Source of the DNA: Erigeron canadensis
Taxonomy: Eukaryota > Streptophyta > Magnoliopsida > Asterales > Asteraceae
Direction: 5' to 3'
Assembly: GCF_010389155.1 (NCBI RefSeq)
Contig: NC_057761.1
Location: 5,148,501 to 5,212,500, forward strand
Length of the DNA stretch: 64,000 nt
Below are positions 23,552-36,719 of this stretch, piece by piece. Each line of letters starts with the position of its first letter. Positions within the stretch are counted from its first letter, which is position 1. The notes under the pieces are model-generated. The model saw only the letters and a list, made by a program, of their open reading frames with translations. It searched no databases and was not told the origin of the DNA. A program made the translations under genes and the position numbers.

Positions 23552-24369
23552 TCAACTCACACATCTCCCTTGTTATAATTGTCCATTAGTCGAATTGTTG
23601 TACACATAACTAAATGTTAAAAGTCATTTTATAATCTGATAACTTGCCAAATTTTTTCATGTAAATTCTTCACTTTCTATTTATACCGTATTAACTTCGT
23701 TTCTATCAAGAGAGAGCACAGGGTTGTTACAGTTTTTTTTTTACTATCGAAACATTTAGAAGGGTTCAAACATTCTTCACTTTCTGCACACCATTCATTT
23801 TTCCTTTAATTATTCGAACTCAAACTTTTTTTGTGAAGGGCTGGGGGGTTTGATATTACAACTTTTTGAATAGGGTGAAATAGAGACATACTTCTATCTC
23901 AACAAAGAAAGAAGATGGACATATAGACAACTATACCCGTATCTCACGTTTAACATAAATAACAAATTATAATTAGATCAATTTATTTACATAAACATTC
24001 GGATATATTGGATTAGTAAATACGTCTTCTGGGCCATCAGTTAAGCAACCTTTTAACCAAGTCCACCTCTTCAAGCTCAGAACCAAGACTTATATGAGGC
24101 ACCATCTCCAAAGGTATATCTTGAAACTAAAAAGCTAAAGCTTTCACCTTTTTTCCAACCGGTTCTGCACCTAATGTCCTTGGTTAAAGAGTTTACCATA
24201 TGCCATGATACATCCATAATAGACTTAATATGAAATCAAACCACTTCCTTTGACTGCCCACACCGGGTCGTTGAACTCATAAACCAAACTTAATATGAAA
24301 TCAAACCTTCTCCTTTTCCAAGTACTGTTGCCATTTTTTGTTTATAGTCCTCTTGCGGTCCAACCTGTT
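23552..24369. other. 3' flank of the permease gene, no gene
   Basis: AT-rich sequence containing the untranslated end of the permease transcript. No reading frame or repeat that I can name. Confidence 0.5.
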
Positions 24370-24692
24370 CCAAGAGCACCTCCAGTAGAGCACTAGATAA
24401 GAAAACCAAGCTCCTACTTTCTTTTTCTTATACTTGTGAGCAAACTAAACCATGAGCCTACTTGTTTCTGACTTCCTCCTTTCTTCCCGGCTTCTGGTTA
24501 GTGTCTGAAATGATGCTAAATTATGTAATAAAGGTTATTACATGGGGTGGAGGGGTTTATATAGGGAAAGATTTTGCACTAAACCTCCTCATAATTACAT
24601 ACAAGTCCTTCCTTAATTACCCTCATACTTTAATTAAAGGACTAAACTATTACATAAATACAAAACATGCACTAACTAATTATTTAAGTTAA
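24370..24692 (-). repeat. Probable minus-strand LTR of a copia-like element
   Basis: Read on the minus strand, a purine tract (GTTGAAGGGAGAC, about 24695-24707) precedes TGTTAACTTAAATAATTAG, and a promoter-like TATATAAACCCCTCC lies about 140 bp inside. The layout of tract, TG start and TATA box fits a 3' or solo LTR. The other end is not clear, so the border near 24370 is approximate. Confidence 0.38.
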
Positions 24693-24739
24693 CAGTCTCC
24701 CTTCAACACGAAACAACTTGCTCAATGATGGAGACTGCC

Positions 24740-26300
24740 ACTTTCGGTGATTAACAAAACCGATTCACAGCGGGCAAGTGTTGGTTCAGGCACCTTTCAG
24801 CAAAATCATACTAACACACAACACACGTATGAACATGTGTGAAAGTTTAACTGTAGAAGGTATGTTATAAACCTTTCTATATGTAGAGGAAAATTTGCCA
24901 CTTTTAGGGCATTTATGGTTGAGCTTTTGTGTAAAATCTCTTCATAAAAAGGCTTTTGAAAAAACTTTTACCCCAATGATAAAAGCTTAAAAGAACCTTA
25001 AAAACCATTAAATTACATTTAAATGAAGATGAAACAGATGTTTATGAAGGTTGAAGATCCTTAACCCATACAACATTAAAGTTATTTTCAAATGGGAAAA
25101 AACCTTTGAAAGACTTTTTCTAACAATTTCTTTTATAATTAAGTTATCATTTGAGGTACTCTTATAATTAAAGTGAAACAAAAGAAATAGTGTTGCTTCC
25201 GGTTTTGTTAAAGAAAGATTTAACAAGTGATTATACAAAACAAAGTATTTATCGATAAAATTAAACTTAAATACACGTAATTGATAACAAATACAATGCA
25301 ATGCGCAACATAGATCTGATCATTGTTGTAAGTATTCGATAATGTATTCTTCTAATACATTTTTAGGTTTTGCTAAACAAAATCTTTAAGTCTGTAATTA
25401 AGATACATTAAATAGTTGTACATTTATAATAAAATTCAAGAGTGAATTTTTATATGAAATGTATAGTTTTTTTATACATATTAAATACAATCTAAGAGAT
25501 GTATTTTACATTTTTCTACATCTTATAAAGGTTGAGGCAAATGCTCTCTATACAAAAAGGATTTTTGAATTGTCGATGCAAGTTGTTTCCAAGTGTCATC
25601 TTTTTGTTAAAGCCGAAAGATATTTTAAAAATATATTGTGTACTCGATGTCAACTCCCATTAGATTGATTGGAAGGGCTTTGGCTCAATAAGAGCCCCTT
25701 TCCCTCTTAATCTGGTCAGTAGATGCATGGCCATAGGTCCTTACTCCTCGGTGCTAGACCATGTCTTCAGTTAGTCGTCTCTGCCAATCAAAATCTTGGT
25801 TAGCAGTTGTTTTGTTGTGATTATTTGACATGTTCATTGATTTCCACTTCAGTGAGATTTGTCAAGCTTTTCTTCGAATTAATTGACCGTTTAATGAATC
25901 AAAGAATCAACTATGTAATCGTTGAACACTTGAACTACATTTGATGATTTCAATTATAATGTTTTGATAGTGAGATTTTTTTATCACAACAAATAGCTAT
26001 ACAGATGACAACGTGGAAAAACAAAAACAATGCGAGTAGATATGACATATGATCCTATTTTGTTTTGTGGATATGACATATGACCCTATTTTTTTATGTC
26101 ATACATACACTTCATTCATCCATTATCCAGCATGCCACATGCTCAATAAATAATTTAACCTATACCACTCCATATATTCAACATGTGCATAAATCAACTT
26201 AATTTACCCATACCTTTCAAACTCGTAACCCGGTAAAACCAAACCCGATTAACCCAACAAATTAATCCAATAATAACAGCAACAATATAACGAAGTTTTA
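24740..26300. other. Intergenic DNA between permease and CCD4 copy A
   Basis: No supported gene. Long AT-rich tracts; the frames at 25008-25301 (-) and 25459-25668 (+) have no recognisable domain and biased, repeat-like composition. Confidence 0.5.
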
Positions 26301-28156
26301 CTATAACATTTGATCTAGGTCCCTTTCCTTAATGAATATCCCATGTAAACCATAAGGTACTCGGTGTGGCAGCTTTACTGCTGCAACGATTTCTAGAGTT
26401 GGTGACTGGGCATCCATCACCAAGAAACTCGACTCACCCGAGGTTTCATTGTGCACATATGACACTAAGTACCCATCATCCTCTTCTGAGCTTAGATTTC
26501 CCGTGTCTCTTGCAACAAAAAATGGTTCACTTCCATAGCAACTATCACCATACAGCCGGCAAGCCACCGTATGGTCGTTTTGTTCCATGCTTTTTTCAGA
26601 TGATGTATCAAGTTTTGACACCCCTATTATCCTCAACATCCTTGATTTTGATGGCGCTTTATCACAAATTCCTGCATAGATGTACCTGCAAACCGTTTAT
26701 TCTTTAAAGATTGCTATTTCGAATAACAACGTATCATATATGCACAGATATAATAAAAAGAGAACTTATTAATTTACTTGTTCTTTTTTGAAGCATAAGC
26801 TGGATTAATCACAGGTAATTCCAAATTGTCAGTAGACAAAGTTTGTCTAGACACAACCCCAGTCCCAATTTGAATGGTTACTTTTTCCATGGATGCTTGA
26901 ATTAGATCCATCCGCTCAAAGAAGTGCTCCATGGTCAATATATTTGGTGCAACCAACGTCACGACCTCATTGCCATCCTCATCCATCTCGTCCCATGCAT
27001 TGACGACATGAAATATATTAAATCCAGGCACCTCAAACCATTTCATATCAGACTCATCCCTTGCGTATCTTGGAAGAAGACCGATTCTTGGAACTTTTGC
27101 AGCATCTACACTTACAAACTGGCCTCCACGAATAAGGTTCATAGGATTTGCTCCAAGTTGACTATCAAATATGACTGCATACTTTTTTGTGATGGCTATG
27201 TCATGAGTTAAAGAGGGTGTTTTCATAGAGAAAATAGGGACATCAGGTTGCTTATTCCCATTTGCATCAAAACGAAAATAAGTCAAAAATGGATGTATTG
27301 ACCAGTAACGAAAAGCGAAAGCTTCTTTAGTCTGTGGATCGATCTTTGGGTGAGCCGTCATATTTAATGAAAGCTTTCCATTGAAATCATGCTGACCTAA
27401 AGTTATTATGTCACCATTTTCTTGAACTTTTAATGCATAGGGAAGATCAGATTCGCATAACGCGTACAAACTGCCCCCAAAAAAGGCTAAGTTTGTGTTA
27501 GCAACACCAATGCCTTTGCCAATATCATATTTCCCCGATATAATTCTTGCAAAGAACAATGCTACACGAGCAATAAAGGGACCAAGACTTTGCATACCTC
27601 CAATTTTCGGGACAACGCAGGATCCAGCTTGGCGCTCAAAGAAATACTTATTTGTTTTCACGTACCGGCTGCAGAAAGTGGCTTGGCCTTGAGAGATCCT
27701 TATGGAGTGCACCATCCCATCACCATCAAGGTAATGGTGCGGACCATTAGGGACGAATTGTGGATTTGGTCCATTTCGTATGTAGACACCATCAAGACAT
27801 TTAGGGATTGACCCATGTACTATCTTGCATTCGGTTGGGCTTAGCTCAGCAACTGGTGCATAGTTATCAGATAGGATGTAGCTCGGGTCTACCGATAGGT
27901 GAAGAGGAGGGTCTACGAACTTGATGATTGCTTTATCGAGTGTGTTAAATATTTTTTCGAGTAACGGTAGCTCTGATGATTTTTTGGGTTTCATGGTAGG
28001 AATTTTTTGTTGGTTTGGCCAATTTCGGGTTTTTGGTGTTTCATGTGTCCCTTCATGGATCTTAATAACAGAAACAATGAAAGTTGGTCGAGATTTTATG
28101 TTCTTGGACAAGGTATAAGAAAATGGAGTGTGCATAAATGGGGTTGACATTGCCAT
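26301..28156 (-). CDS. CCD4: Carotenoid cleavage dioxygenase 4-type enzyme, copy A
   Basis: Two exons, 28156-26778 and 26685-26301, join in phase to 587 residues; the donor is AACAA/GTAAAT and the acceptor TTTGCAG. The product is a non-heme iron(II) dioxygenase of the CCD/NCED family, closest to CCD4, which cleaves carotenoids at the 9,10 bond in plastids (plastoglobules). Four iron-ligand histidines are visible: H269 (MTAHPKID), H318 (SLTHDIAI), H383 (NIFHVVNAW) and H574 (YGLHGIF). The conserved VYIRNGPNPQF and HYLDGDGMVH are present. The Ser/Lys-rich first 50 residues look like a transit peptide. Length matches the family (about 590). It forms a pair with 55587-57506. CCD4 rather than NCED is chosen for the intron and the HLSVDPSYILSDNYAPV region. 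Confidence 0.9.
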
Positions 28157-28248
28157 TTTTGCGATATGTCTTGGTCCCGTGTACCAAATGAAGAAATTGA
28201 CACTAAATTTATGTTGATTTTTTGTGTTCTAGCTTTGCTTGGTCTTTC

Positions 28249-28300
28249 TTTTATATATAATAAAATTTAGAGTAAGGAAAAATACAGAAGACGTGTCAAT
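28249..28300 (-). promoter_or_regulatory. Core promoter of CCD4 copy A
   Basis: TATATAAAA on the minus strand (28249-28257) lies about 95 bp upstream of the ATG, a normal distance for a plant TATA box with a short leader. An ACGT core, GACACGTC on the minus strand (about 28291-28298), lies just upstream and resembles an ABRE/G-box-like site. Functional use is inference. Confidence 0.55.
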
Positions 28301-29039
28301 AATGATGGCAGGAAGAGGAACGTAAGTTGCATGTCCTATAATGGTACAAGACTACAAGGTGGTTTATTTTCCAATTTTGATTGATATAAAATATATTTAA
28401 ATAATAAAAAGATGATATTAAATAATACAGTATATAATAATATAATATTAAGATATATAATATTAAATTAAGTACTGGTAATATTTAAATATTACTCGTG
28501 GTAACAATCCAGAAATTAAAATTCAGAGGCCATACCTTTAAATGCAAATGGTATGTTTGTTTCACCAAATTAAGAGTAGTTTTGGTGGATGAATATATAT
28601 ATATGTCCTTGGTACAACGTATTAAGACCCTCAAATAATACATTTGATAGAGGAGAAAAATTGTTTTATCTATAGTTGGACAAAAGAATGACTATTATGG
28701 TGCTTGAGGAATGATTAAATTAACATCCTCGTAGTAGGATGATTAGTAGGCATAAATCTTAGGATGTTTAATCATTTCTCAAGTGGAAAGGAAACTGAGA
28801 TCGGTGTAGTGTGCACTCAAGCAATAAAGTAAATGGTCTCAAAAAGCTGGCTAAAATTCGAAAGAGACTTGCAAGCTATTTTATTTATTTGGTGGTGGTT
28901 TATATGGAAATGACATGGCTGCTTTCATTTTCATTTTCATTGTCTTAACTTCTTATTTATGGATCCGAAACCGAGACGAGAAATTCCATGCATCTTGGGA
29001 GAGTTGGAATGCAAGTCCTCTTCGCGATGAAATAATGAA
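28301..29039. other. Upstream flank of CCD4 copy A, no gene
   Basis: AT-rich, with an ATAATA/TATTAA-rich stretch at 28380-28490. No coding signal or named repeat. Confidence 0.5.
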
Positions 29040-29395
29040 TCACGAGAGTAACTTGTATATGTAGCTTTTTGTTGATTGGGTTAAGTTTTTGTTGGTTTTT
29101 CTTTTTTGTCTGGGCTTGGCTAGTCGATTGGTTTCATTGAAACTTGTTTGGGATTGCATAGAGAGCACTACAAAGAGAAAATCGATGGCCCAGTCTTCAT
29201 TGGTGAGGTTTTTCTTGTGTCTTGAGTAATTGTAATTAACAAAAGTTTTTTCAAACTTTTTCATCTTAGTAGTTAAAATTTCAAGTAAGTCTAGATTGTG
29301 TATATTGTTGTATTTCTAGATATTGTATTTAATTGATCTTTAGCATCATGCTTGTACGGTCTTTTACTTAATAAAATGTTAGTGCCGTTAAAAAT
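29040..29395 (+). mobile_element. Probable LINE (L1-type) 3' end remnant
   Basis: The end AATAAAATGTTAGTGCCGTT followed by an A-rich stretch resembles the 3' ends of plant L1 elements. 29190-29240 aligns by eye with the LINE remnant at 37657-37720 (shared GAGTCTT..TTGGT..GTTTTTCT). Only the 3' untranslated end and a broken C-terminus remain. Confidence 0.4.
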
Positions 29396-30598
29396 AATGG
29401 TTTATTGAAAGTTTAATAATGTTATTTCTAGCGTTTAGGTAACCTTATTTGCTTACGCGCGCTTATTAACTTATTTAAGCTATCTTCATAAGCCTCATTT
29501 ACCTAGCTAATTTAGCTTATTTGGAGATGCATATATAAATTTACATAAGCCCATTGAAACACCAAAAAACAATTTCATAGCTTCTCAAAAATCATAAGCT
29601 ATTTATTCTTAATAAGCATAAGTTCGAATATATAAGCTAATCCACACACGCCATTAGATGGCATCTATATAATAATACTACAGAGAAATTAAAGCAATGC
29701 TTTCATTTAACACGTTATGATCTTATCTTCTCTATGAGGTAGTGATGAGTTTCATGGATGGGCGTTCTAAACCCTACCGAATGTATGATTGAAAAGATTG
29801 GCATCAATATGTCGGTAAATAGTGAAATTCCACTTGATGTTTTTTTTCATATACAATGATAAATCGTTTGAGCATGCAAGATCCAAAGGTATTATAGACT
29901 TTCTATAAATCATTTGAACAACGTTGTTCAACTTTTTAAACTTATATTAACTGAAAACAATTTAAATTTTTATATTTTTCTTCAGGATTTACATCAATCA
30001 AATACTATAAGGAGTAATAATAATTTTAAGATGGATATGTATACACCATTAAACTTGGATATATACCACAAATCTTCTTTATAGACTTGAATGAAGTTTT
30101 TAAATATTGTAGTTTGACAAAGTTTGCTAGTGTACATATGTACGCCCATATTTTAACCTTACAATCCTTGGTATAGACCAAGTTTTTAGATAAAAAGTTT
30201 TTTGTTTACGATGCTAAAAATTTATTATAAACATTTTTAAAAAGTAAAAAACCTTTAGAAGAATAGGTATAGGAATTTTAGTTGAATAGTCGCTACACAA
30301 ACCGGCCATTAGTTAGGGTCAAAGCTTTTGGTAGGATTGGTAGAACCATATTTATGGAATTAAGCATAGCTCAAAAAATGGGACAAGCAAAATCATATAC
30401 TCAATATTTTGCATGATGATGGCTGAAAACTTGATATTACAATACTGTGTTTTAAATGCACTTAGAAGCTAGAAAAGATATTGAAAAGGCAGGCCGAAAG
30501 ATATTTGTTCTACAATAGTACAATATGCCAAATAAGTGGGCTCTTTGCATTATTCTCTACATGACGATCTTTTCACATCATTTTCTTTAATTTTTGAG
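29396..30598. other. Intergenic DNA, no gene
   Basis: AT-rich DNA with no frame, RNA gene or repeat I can support. Confidence 0.5.
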
Positions 30599-30893
30599 AT
30601 TATGTCATACGAATGTAACCACCTATGATAAAATAGTTATGTAATGTAGTAACCTACTCAGGTGGTTATGTAATATATGTATCTATATTTTTTTGGCTAT
30701 AATATGTAATGACCTTTTTATTTGGGTCAATCAATGTAATGACCTATGTATTTTTTTTGGCTATACTATGTAAGATCCGTACATATTTTACATAGTATAG
30801 CCAAAAAAACATAGGTGCATACATTACATAGCACCCGAGTAGATCACTACATTACATAATCATTTTGTCAAATGTGGTTACATTCGTATGTCA
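30599..30893. mobile_element. Fold-back MITE
   Basis: Outer arms TATGTCATACGAATGTAACC (30601-30620) and GGTTACATTCGTATGTCATT (about 30876-30895) are reverse complements, as are the inner arms GGCTATACTATGTAAGATCC and the complementary CATAGTATAGCC around 30785. The whole unit of about 295 bp can fold on itself. No coding capacity. Confidence 0.78.
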
Positions 30894-31834
30894 TTATACC
30901 TTAATTTAACTTTTCACAATGTATACACATGGCATGCACTAATTCCATCCTTTTACCCAAAAAAAATGGGAAAAAAAGAAGAAAACATTAAAGCGTTGTT
31001 CAAGGCCATAAAAACATTTCAAACCAACCATTTATTTTTGGATTATTTAAGCAAGCATTATATATATAAAATGTATATTAACGTTAGAGCAACTCTACCA
31101 AACATCAAAATACCTCTACCAGATAAATCTACTAATTATGCACCGAACCGCGTAAGCCTAATGTATGGAGTGATGTTTTGAGGGTCAACCCTAAAAGGGT
31201 TTTAGGTTTCGTTGGCGATTTCCCGAAGTATGACAAAATAGTTATGTAATGTAGTAACCTACTAAGGTGGTTATGTAATATATATATATCTATATTTTTT
31301 TGGCTATAATATGTAAGGGCCTTTTTATTTGGGTCAATCAATGTAATGACCTATGTATTTTTTTTGGCTATACTATGTAAGGTCCGTACATATTTTACGT
31401 AGTATAGCCAAAAAAACATAGGTGCATACATTACATAGCACCCGAGTAGATCACTACATTACATAATCATTTTGTCAAATGTGGTTACATTCGTATGTCA
31501 TTATTTCTTAATTTAACTTTTCACAATGAATACACATGGCATGCACTAATTCCATCCTTTTACCCAAAAAAAGGGGAAAAAAAGAAGAAAACATTAAAGC
31601 GTTGTTCAAGGCCGTAAAAACATTTCTAACCAACCATTTATTTTTGGATTATTTAAGCAAGCATTATATATATAAAATGTATATTAACGTTAGAGCAACT
31701 CTACCAAACATCAAAATACCTCTACCAGATAAATCTACTGATTATGCACCGAACCGCGTAAGCCTAATGTATGGAGTGATGTTTTGAGGGTCAACCCTAA
31801 AAGGGTTTTAGGTTTCGTTGGCGATTTCCCGAAG
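30625..31834. repeat. Recent direct tandem duplication, period about 605 bp
   Basis: Copy 1 (30625-31228) and copy 2 (31229-31834) differ at only a handful of positions. Each includes most of the fold-back MITE and about 340 bp of flanking DNA with the same short frame (MGKKEENIKALFKA-like in copy 1, 30966-31181; equivalent in copy 2). The junction falls in TCCCGAAG/TATGA. The duplicated frame has no recognisable domain. Confidence 0.92.
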
Positions 31835-32469
31835 GTAGGAACGGTGTTCCTTTACGCCAACTAAGGTAATGTTGGTTGGATGTTGAATTGTATTCGACTT
31901 GATTAGGGTGTTGATTTGATGGGTGATCATACGAGTGTTATGTGTCGATATTGTATATCTAATGTGGAGGAATTGTCCTCCTTTTATAGGAGGAGATTCC
32001 TTCGAGGGGAAGGTTAGGGTTATAGTGTGTGTACAAAGAATGTGTGACTTGTACTCAAGTCAAACCTAGGCACAGCACGTTATATGGAAAAATGCAACAT
32101 TTGGTTATTCTGAAGCAGAAATGCACTTATATGATGACTACGAATTATGTGACGAAGTTGTTAATAACCCCTAAGGGCAATGATGAGATATGAGTCGTTG
32201 TAGACTAGTGATAAAAATGCTTCTTTTCTCGTTACTCATGAGTATGTGCGCGTGGTGAAGCTTGCCATTTTGTATATAGGTGAAGTAAGCATGGGGACTC
32301 GTTAAGTATTGTTCTTGATCTTCATAAAAGGGTAAACTCTAGAAAATATATGATATGTGCTTGGGAGCTTTTAAGATGACATCCATGGTACTTTCGTGAG
32401 TGTTATTGAACATATGTTGTGATGATGAAACCAATGCGACTCCATTGGAAGATGGGAGTATTGGTGCCC
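31835..32469. other. Unassigned DNA before the chromovirus remnant
   Basis: Contains TATA-like and leader-like DNA (CCTCCTTTTATAGGAGGAG at about 31980, a short hairpin) that may be retroelement LTR. No gene recognised. Confidence 0.4.
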
Positions 32470-32679
32470 AAAAAGTGATTGTATACGAGCCGTTTAAGAT
32501 TCTTGGCATAAGTAAGTAAGCTTCGTATGAAGCAAATCAACCTTGTGCTTGTGAAATGGAAGCATACTCGTGGAGAAAGCTTAACTTGGGAAACCGAGTC
32601 CATGATGCGGGAGAACTATCCTCACCTATTTAATGCTGAAGTGATTCCGAGGACGGAAACCTCTGAAGGGGGAGGTAGT
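32470..32679 (+). pseudogene. Ty3/gypsy (Tekay/del-type) polyprotein C-terminus
   Basis: The frame at 32527 encodes VKWKHTRGESLTWETESMMR and then ENYPHLF, the tail typical of del/Tekay chromovirus polyproteins in their chromodomain region. It is followed by a purine tract, TCTGAAGGGGGAGGTAG, and the 3' LTR. The upstream part has stops and frameshifts and all catalytic domains are gone. Confidence 0.75.
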
Positions 32680-35478
32680 TGTAACATCCCGAACTTTTTA
32701 TTTAACTGTTGACTTGAGTCGCTAAGTCAACACGTTGTATCCGTTAAGTCTCTTGGAGATTTAATGCTTATAGGTGATTAATGTGCTATATGTGGAAGGA
32801 TTTAATTCCTTAATGATGTATATGTTAATGTGTTTAAGATGTCAAAGATGATTAAGATGTGTAAAATGTGTCGGTAAGTATTCTCGTTAAGTCGTTTAAG
32901 CCTTAGATGTAAAGATGTGAAGTGTAGGGACTTAAGTGTAAGCTTTGGAAATTTTTGTCCAGCTAATTAGGGTTCCTTTAGCCCTAATGATAATCAAAAT
33001 TTCAGTTCTTGGCCACTCCAAACCGTCCTTCCTCTCCCCATATGATTCCTTTGCGAAAATCCTTTAAATGTGTTAATTTTCGGGTTGAATCGGAGTGATT
33101 AAACGCTTGTAGATTGAACCTCTTATCATCTTTAAGGTAAGGATGGTAATCTCTACTGATTTTTGGTTATATTCATCTATTCAATTCGTTCATATATGGT
33201 CTTGATCAATTGAATACGTTTTATTAATAGAATTGGTGATTTCAGGTCGTTCGGTAACCCTTATTTCGATCAATTGAGGTTTAGTGATTTCCTACAGGTT
33301 TGAACGTGATACTGATGAGGTTTTGATGATATTATGTATTTCATATGAGTTTCACGTCTGGTTTTGAGGTTTGATTTGGATTCGATTGCGTTTGTGAGTC
33401 GATTTAGGTCATTCGGGTGTCAAATCCACTGTAAAATGAGTATAATGAATCCATGAATCAATTGATGATTTGATAATGATAAGTAAGTGTTAATTCGATG
33501 TGTATGAACTGTAGAGGTCATGGTGGCTTGACATGGATGTTTGATGGTGGAAATTGTTTGCAAAACAAAGGGTTATTAGGTCTGAAAATTCAGTCGTATT
33601 GCAAAATTCATATCTGCTTTATATGAACGAATTAGGATATGAATCTTACATTTCTGAAAATCTATATGTGTCCTCTAAATTCTATATGAACAAAGTTTCT
33701 GGTGATTTTGCCCAGAATTATGCGCAAAATGTCGATTTCTAAAACTGGTCAGGTTTTTGACGAATTCTACACACTTGTCTTGCAAACGTCATAGATTATT
33801 CATTAGAGCTCTTCAAGAGTCAAACTTTGTATTTCTGGAAAGGTCTTTACATTGCCTATATTTCATAAGAGCTAAGTTTTGACTCATTTTGTCGTCTAGA
33901 GGTCGAAAAGTCGCCTTCAAGTGAAGGGTGTGATTCTGAAGCTTGAACTCGACGAGACCACCCCTGGGCTCGGCAAGATCAGCCAACAGAAAGGTTTTAA
34001 GCGCCTTTAAGTGTCTAGTTGACTTATATATCCATCCTTTTTGTACCATAGGTTGTTGGGAACACTAGTCAAGCAAGGTAAACACATTTGTGACTGTTGA
34101 GTACTCCGTCGAGGTAAGATACACTACTTTGACATGCTGAGGGTTCAACAAAAATATAGTTTTTATATAATAACTTCCCAATTGATATCTTGTATACTTA
34201 TGCTTAATCGGGAGTACACGGGAGGTGATATGGGCTATGTATATGCATATTGAAGCCTGAAATTCTACCCCAAAGATATGTGACGTTATGATATGATATG
34301 AAATGTTTTGAGTTATTATGAAATACGTTATGTGCTGAACAATGTTATGCAATAAAAGATGATATGTAATGATATGCTATGAGATGCTATGCAATGATAT
34401 GAGATGTAACAATATGCTATGAAATGATATGTAATGTTTTGAGATGAATTGAATTTTAATATATGTTGATGATATGTGAAATGTGCATGATTACATGGCT
34501 TGTTCATCTAGTTCACTAGACTTATTAAGTTGCCATGACACGTGCACGTTTAAGGGTCCAAACGTAAAGATGTATATGTGATAATTGTTTAGGTAGTATA
34601 AACACCTAAACCATATGAGATGTGAAATCGAGCTCGTAATTTAGATGTGAAAGTGTTAAGCTTAACCCGTACTTGCCCTTGCCCGGCGGGTGCGTAGATG
34701 TGGTTGCTTGGGTGGCTCCTTGCAACATGGTCAAAGATGTGAAGAGTAATACGGGAGGTCTGACCCACCCCATTTATCTTGAACATACGGATTACTCCGG
34801 AATTGGCTTGCCATTCCTTAACGACATTGATATACAGCCGTAAGGTTTGTCCATCTAGTTCGGTGTGACTTATGTCACAACTATAAAGATGTTTAGATGA
34901 TATATGTGAAGATGCAAAAGATGACTAGGCACATTTAGGATGACCCATCCTATATGAAAGATGTCTAATGCGAGAAGTGATATGATATATGTGATGACTT
35001 GTGATGATATGTGTCTTTAAAATGAAAATGACTTTTCTATAATGTTTTAAATGGACAAAAGTTTTATAAACTATGTGTTATCTTACTTAGCTAATTCGTT
35101 AGCTAACACTTACTCTTTTAAAATGTGTTGTGCCCTTAGGTCCAACAATAGCGAGCATGTAGATGTGAGAAGATGTGAGGCATGGGTAGATGATCTTGAA
35201 GCTGGCTGTAGTTTACCCATAGTGGCTGCTCACATTAGACGTTGATTTATGTTTAGATATTTATGATTTGTATTTACTATAATGTCAGTTGTTTAAAGTT
35301 GGGCAACTGATGGATTTCTATTTACACTTGTTTCAATGATATGGCTAGTAACACCATTTAATGAATAAACCAAACAGATTTTGCTGGTTTGGGCTTTTAA
35401 AGTTTAATTCCGCTTTCTTTTTAACGTCGTTAGGCGAAAGTTTTTGGAAATCCATATTTTTAAACGATGGGTGTTACA
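32680..35478 (+). repeat. 3' LTR of a Tekay/del-type gypsy element
   Basis: 2799 bp from TGTAACATCCCGAAC to GATGGGTGTTACA, with inverted tips TGTAACA/TGTTACA. It follows the polyprotein tail and purine tract directly. The 5' half of the element is missing. 34310-34450 is a degenerate tract of GATATG/TATGAGATG words. Confidence 0.82.
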
Positions 35479-36029
35479 TTTTTGATACAAGAGGGCTAAC
35501 ATCCATTTGACGTTGATTGAAATATAGTGTGGATCCAAAGAGACAATCAAATATTGATGGTTGTTTCTCTTTTCTCTTCAAAGATCTACAAAGAAGGTAG
35601 TTTTTATCCCATCTTTGTATTACTTTTCATTTGATCATATAATACATATGGATCCGGCTTTGGTGAATGTTTTATTTATACGTTTTCGCTTATTTGATCT
35701 TATATTATATGCATGCTTCATAATATATTTGTTATCAAAATATATTTATAAAATCTATAATCACCAACAAGATGAACAATGAATAAATTAACGTTTTCTG
35801 TATGCACCAATATAAGCAAAAATAAGCAATCATTTAATATGAGAATAATTCAAAAACAACAACAAATCAATAAGTAATAAAAGAGATTTAATAAACAAAA
35901 TCAAAATCAGTTCAAAAAAGAAATTTAATAGAGTTGAGCATTAAGATTTCTATGCGTTTGTAATTGAAAGAAGATTTGATTAGGTTAGTCATTATGTTTA
36001 GGGTTGTTTTGCTTCAAACTAGTGAAGGG
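35479..36029. other. Intergenic DNA, no gene
   Basis: AT-rich; short frames only. Confidence 0.5.
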
Positions 36030-36165
36030 GATTTGGTGTAAAAAAAATATTCCTTTCATGAGATTTGAACCCGAGACTTAAAATATAAAAAGCAAGAGAA
36101 TTACCACCTCTACCAAGGGCAACTTTGTTTTCTTTTTGCTTTTTTAACATTCAATTCCTTTATTA
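36030..36165 (-). mobile_element. tRNA-derived SINE-like element
   Basis: On the minus strand TTGGTAGAGGTGGTAATTCT resembles a polymerase III A box and, about 40 bp later, CTCGGGTTCAAATCTC carries a B box (GGTTCAAATCT). Spacing and order fit a tRNA-derived SINE head. The ends are not defined. Confidence 0.45.
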
Positions 36166-36719
36166 GTAATGGTTATAAGTAGAGTCAGGGTTGACTTTAA
36201 GAAATTTTGGGCCTAAGATGAGTTTGAAAAAAGGCGCACATGCTGAACAACAACGAATTGAATGAGATATGGAGACCTAAAAACCAATATATAGGTGTTT
36301 ACCTAACATCTTAATCATCGAATTAGAATGTTTATAGTTAATTATAAAGGTAGAAATACTATATACAATTAAAAATATATGTAAACTCCTGAAGGGTGAC
36401 TTGTAAGAAGTTCTTCATATCTTTACTACAAAATAAGATATCCTCATCTAAAAATACCAAATTACCCTGAATAAACCTCCTTTAAGCAATTACCTAATTA
36501 TCTAATTTACACCCTAATCCATTATATATTAAAATGTCTCCACTACCATCTTTACATCAATTATATTTATATCAACCTAAACTACTCGACACCGCCACTA
36601 TCACCACCAACAGTGACTATATAAGTGGAGATGGCGCGACCTTGTTGAACATCATAATTTATGGGTAAAGTTTCAGAGGCCATTCACTGAAACGAATGCA
36701 TTTTTAATCTGCATGAAAA

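Noticed and set aside
26366..26707. Plus-strand frames overlapping the CCD4 genes
   Set aside because: Shadows of the true minus-strand coding sequence.
30966..31181. Small frame MGKKEENIKALFKA... present in both tandem copies
   Set aside because: Conservation is explained by the recent duplication; there is no independent evidence of coding.
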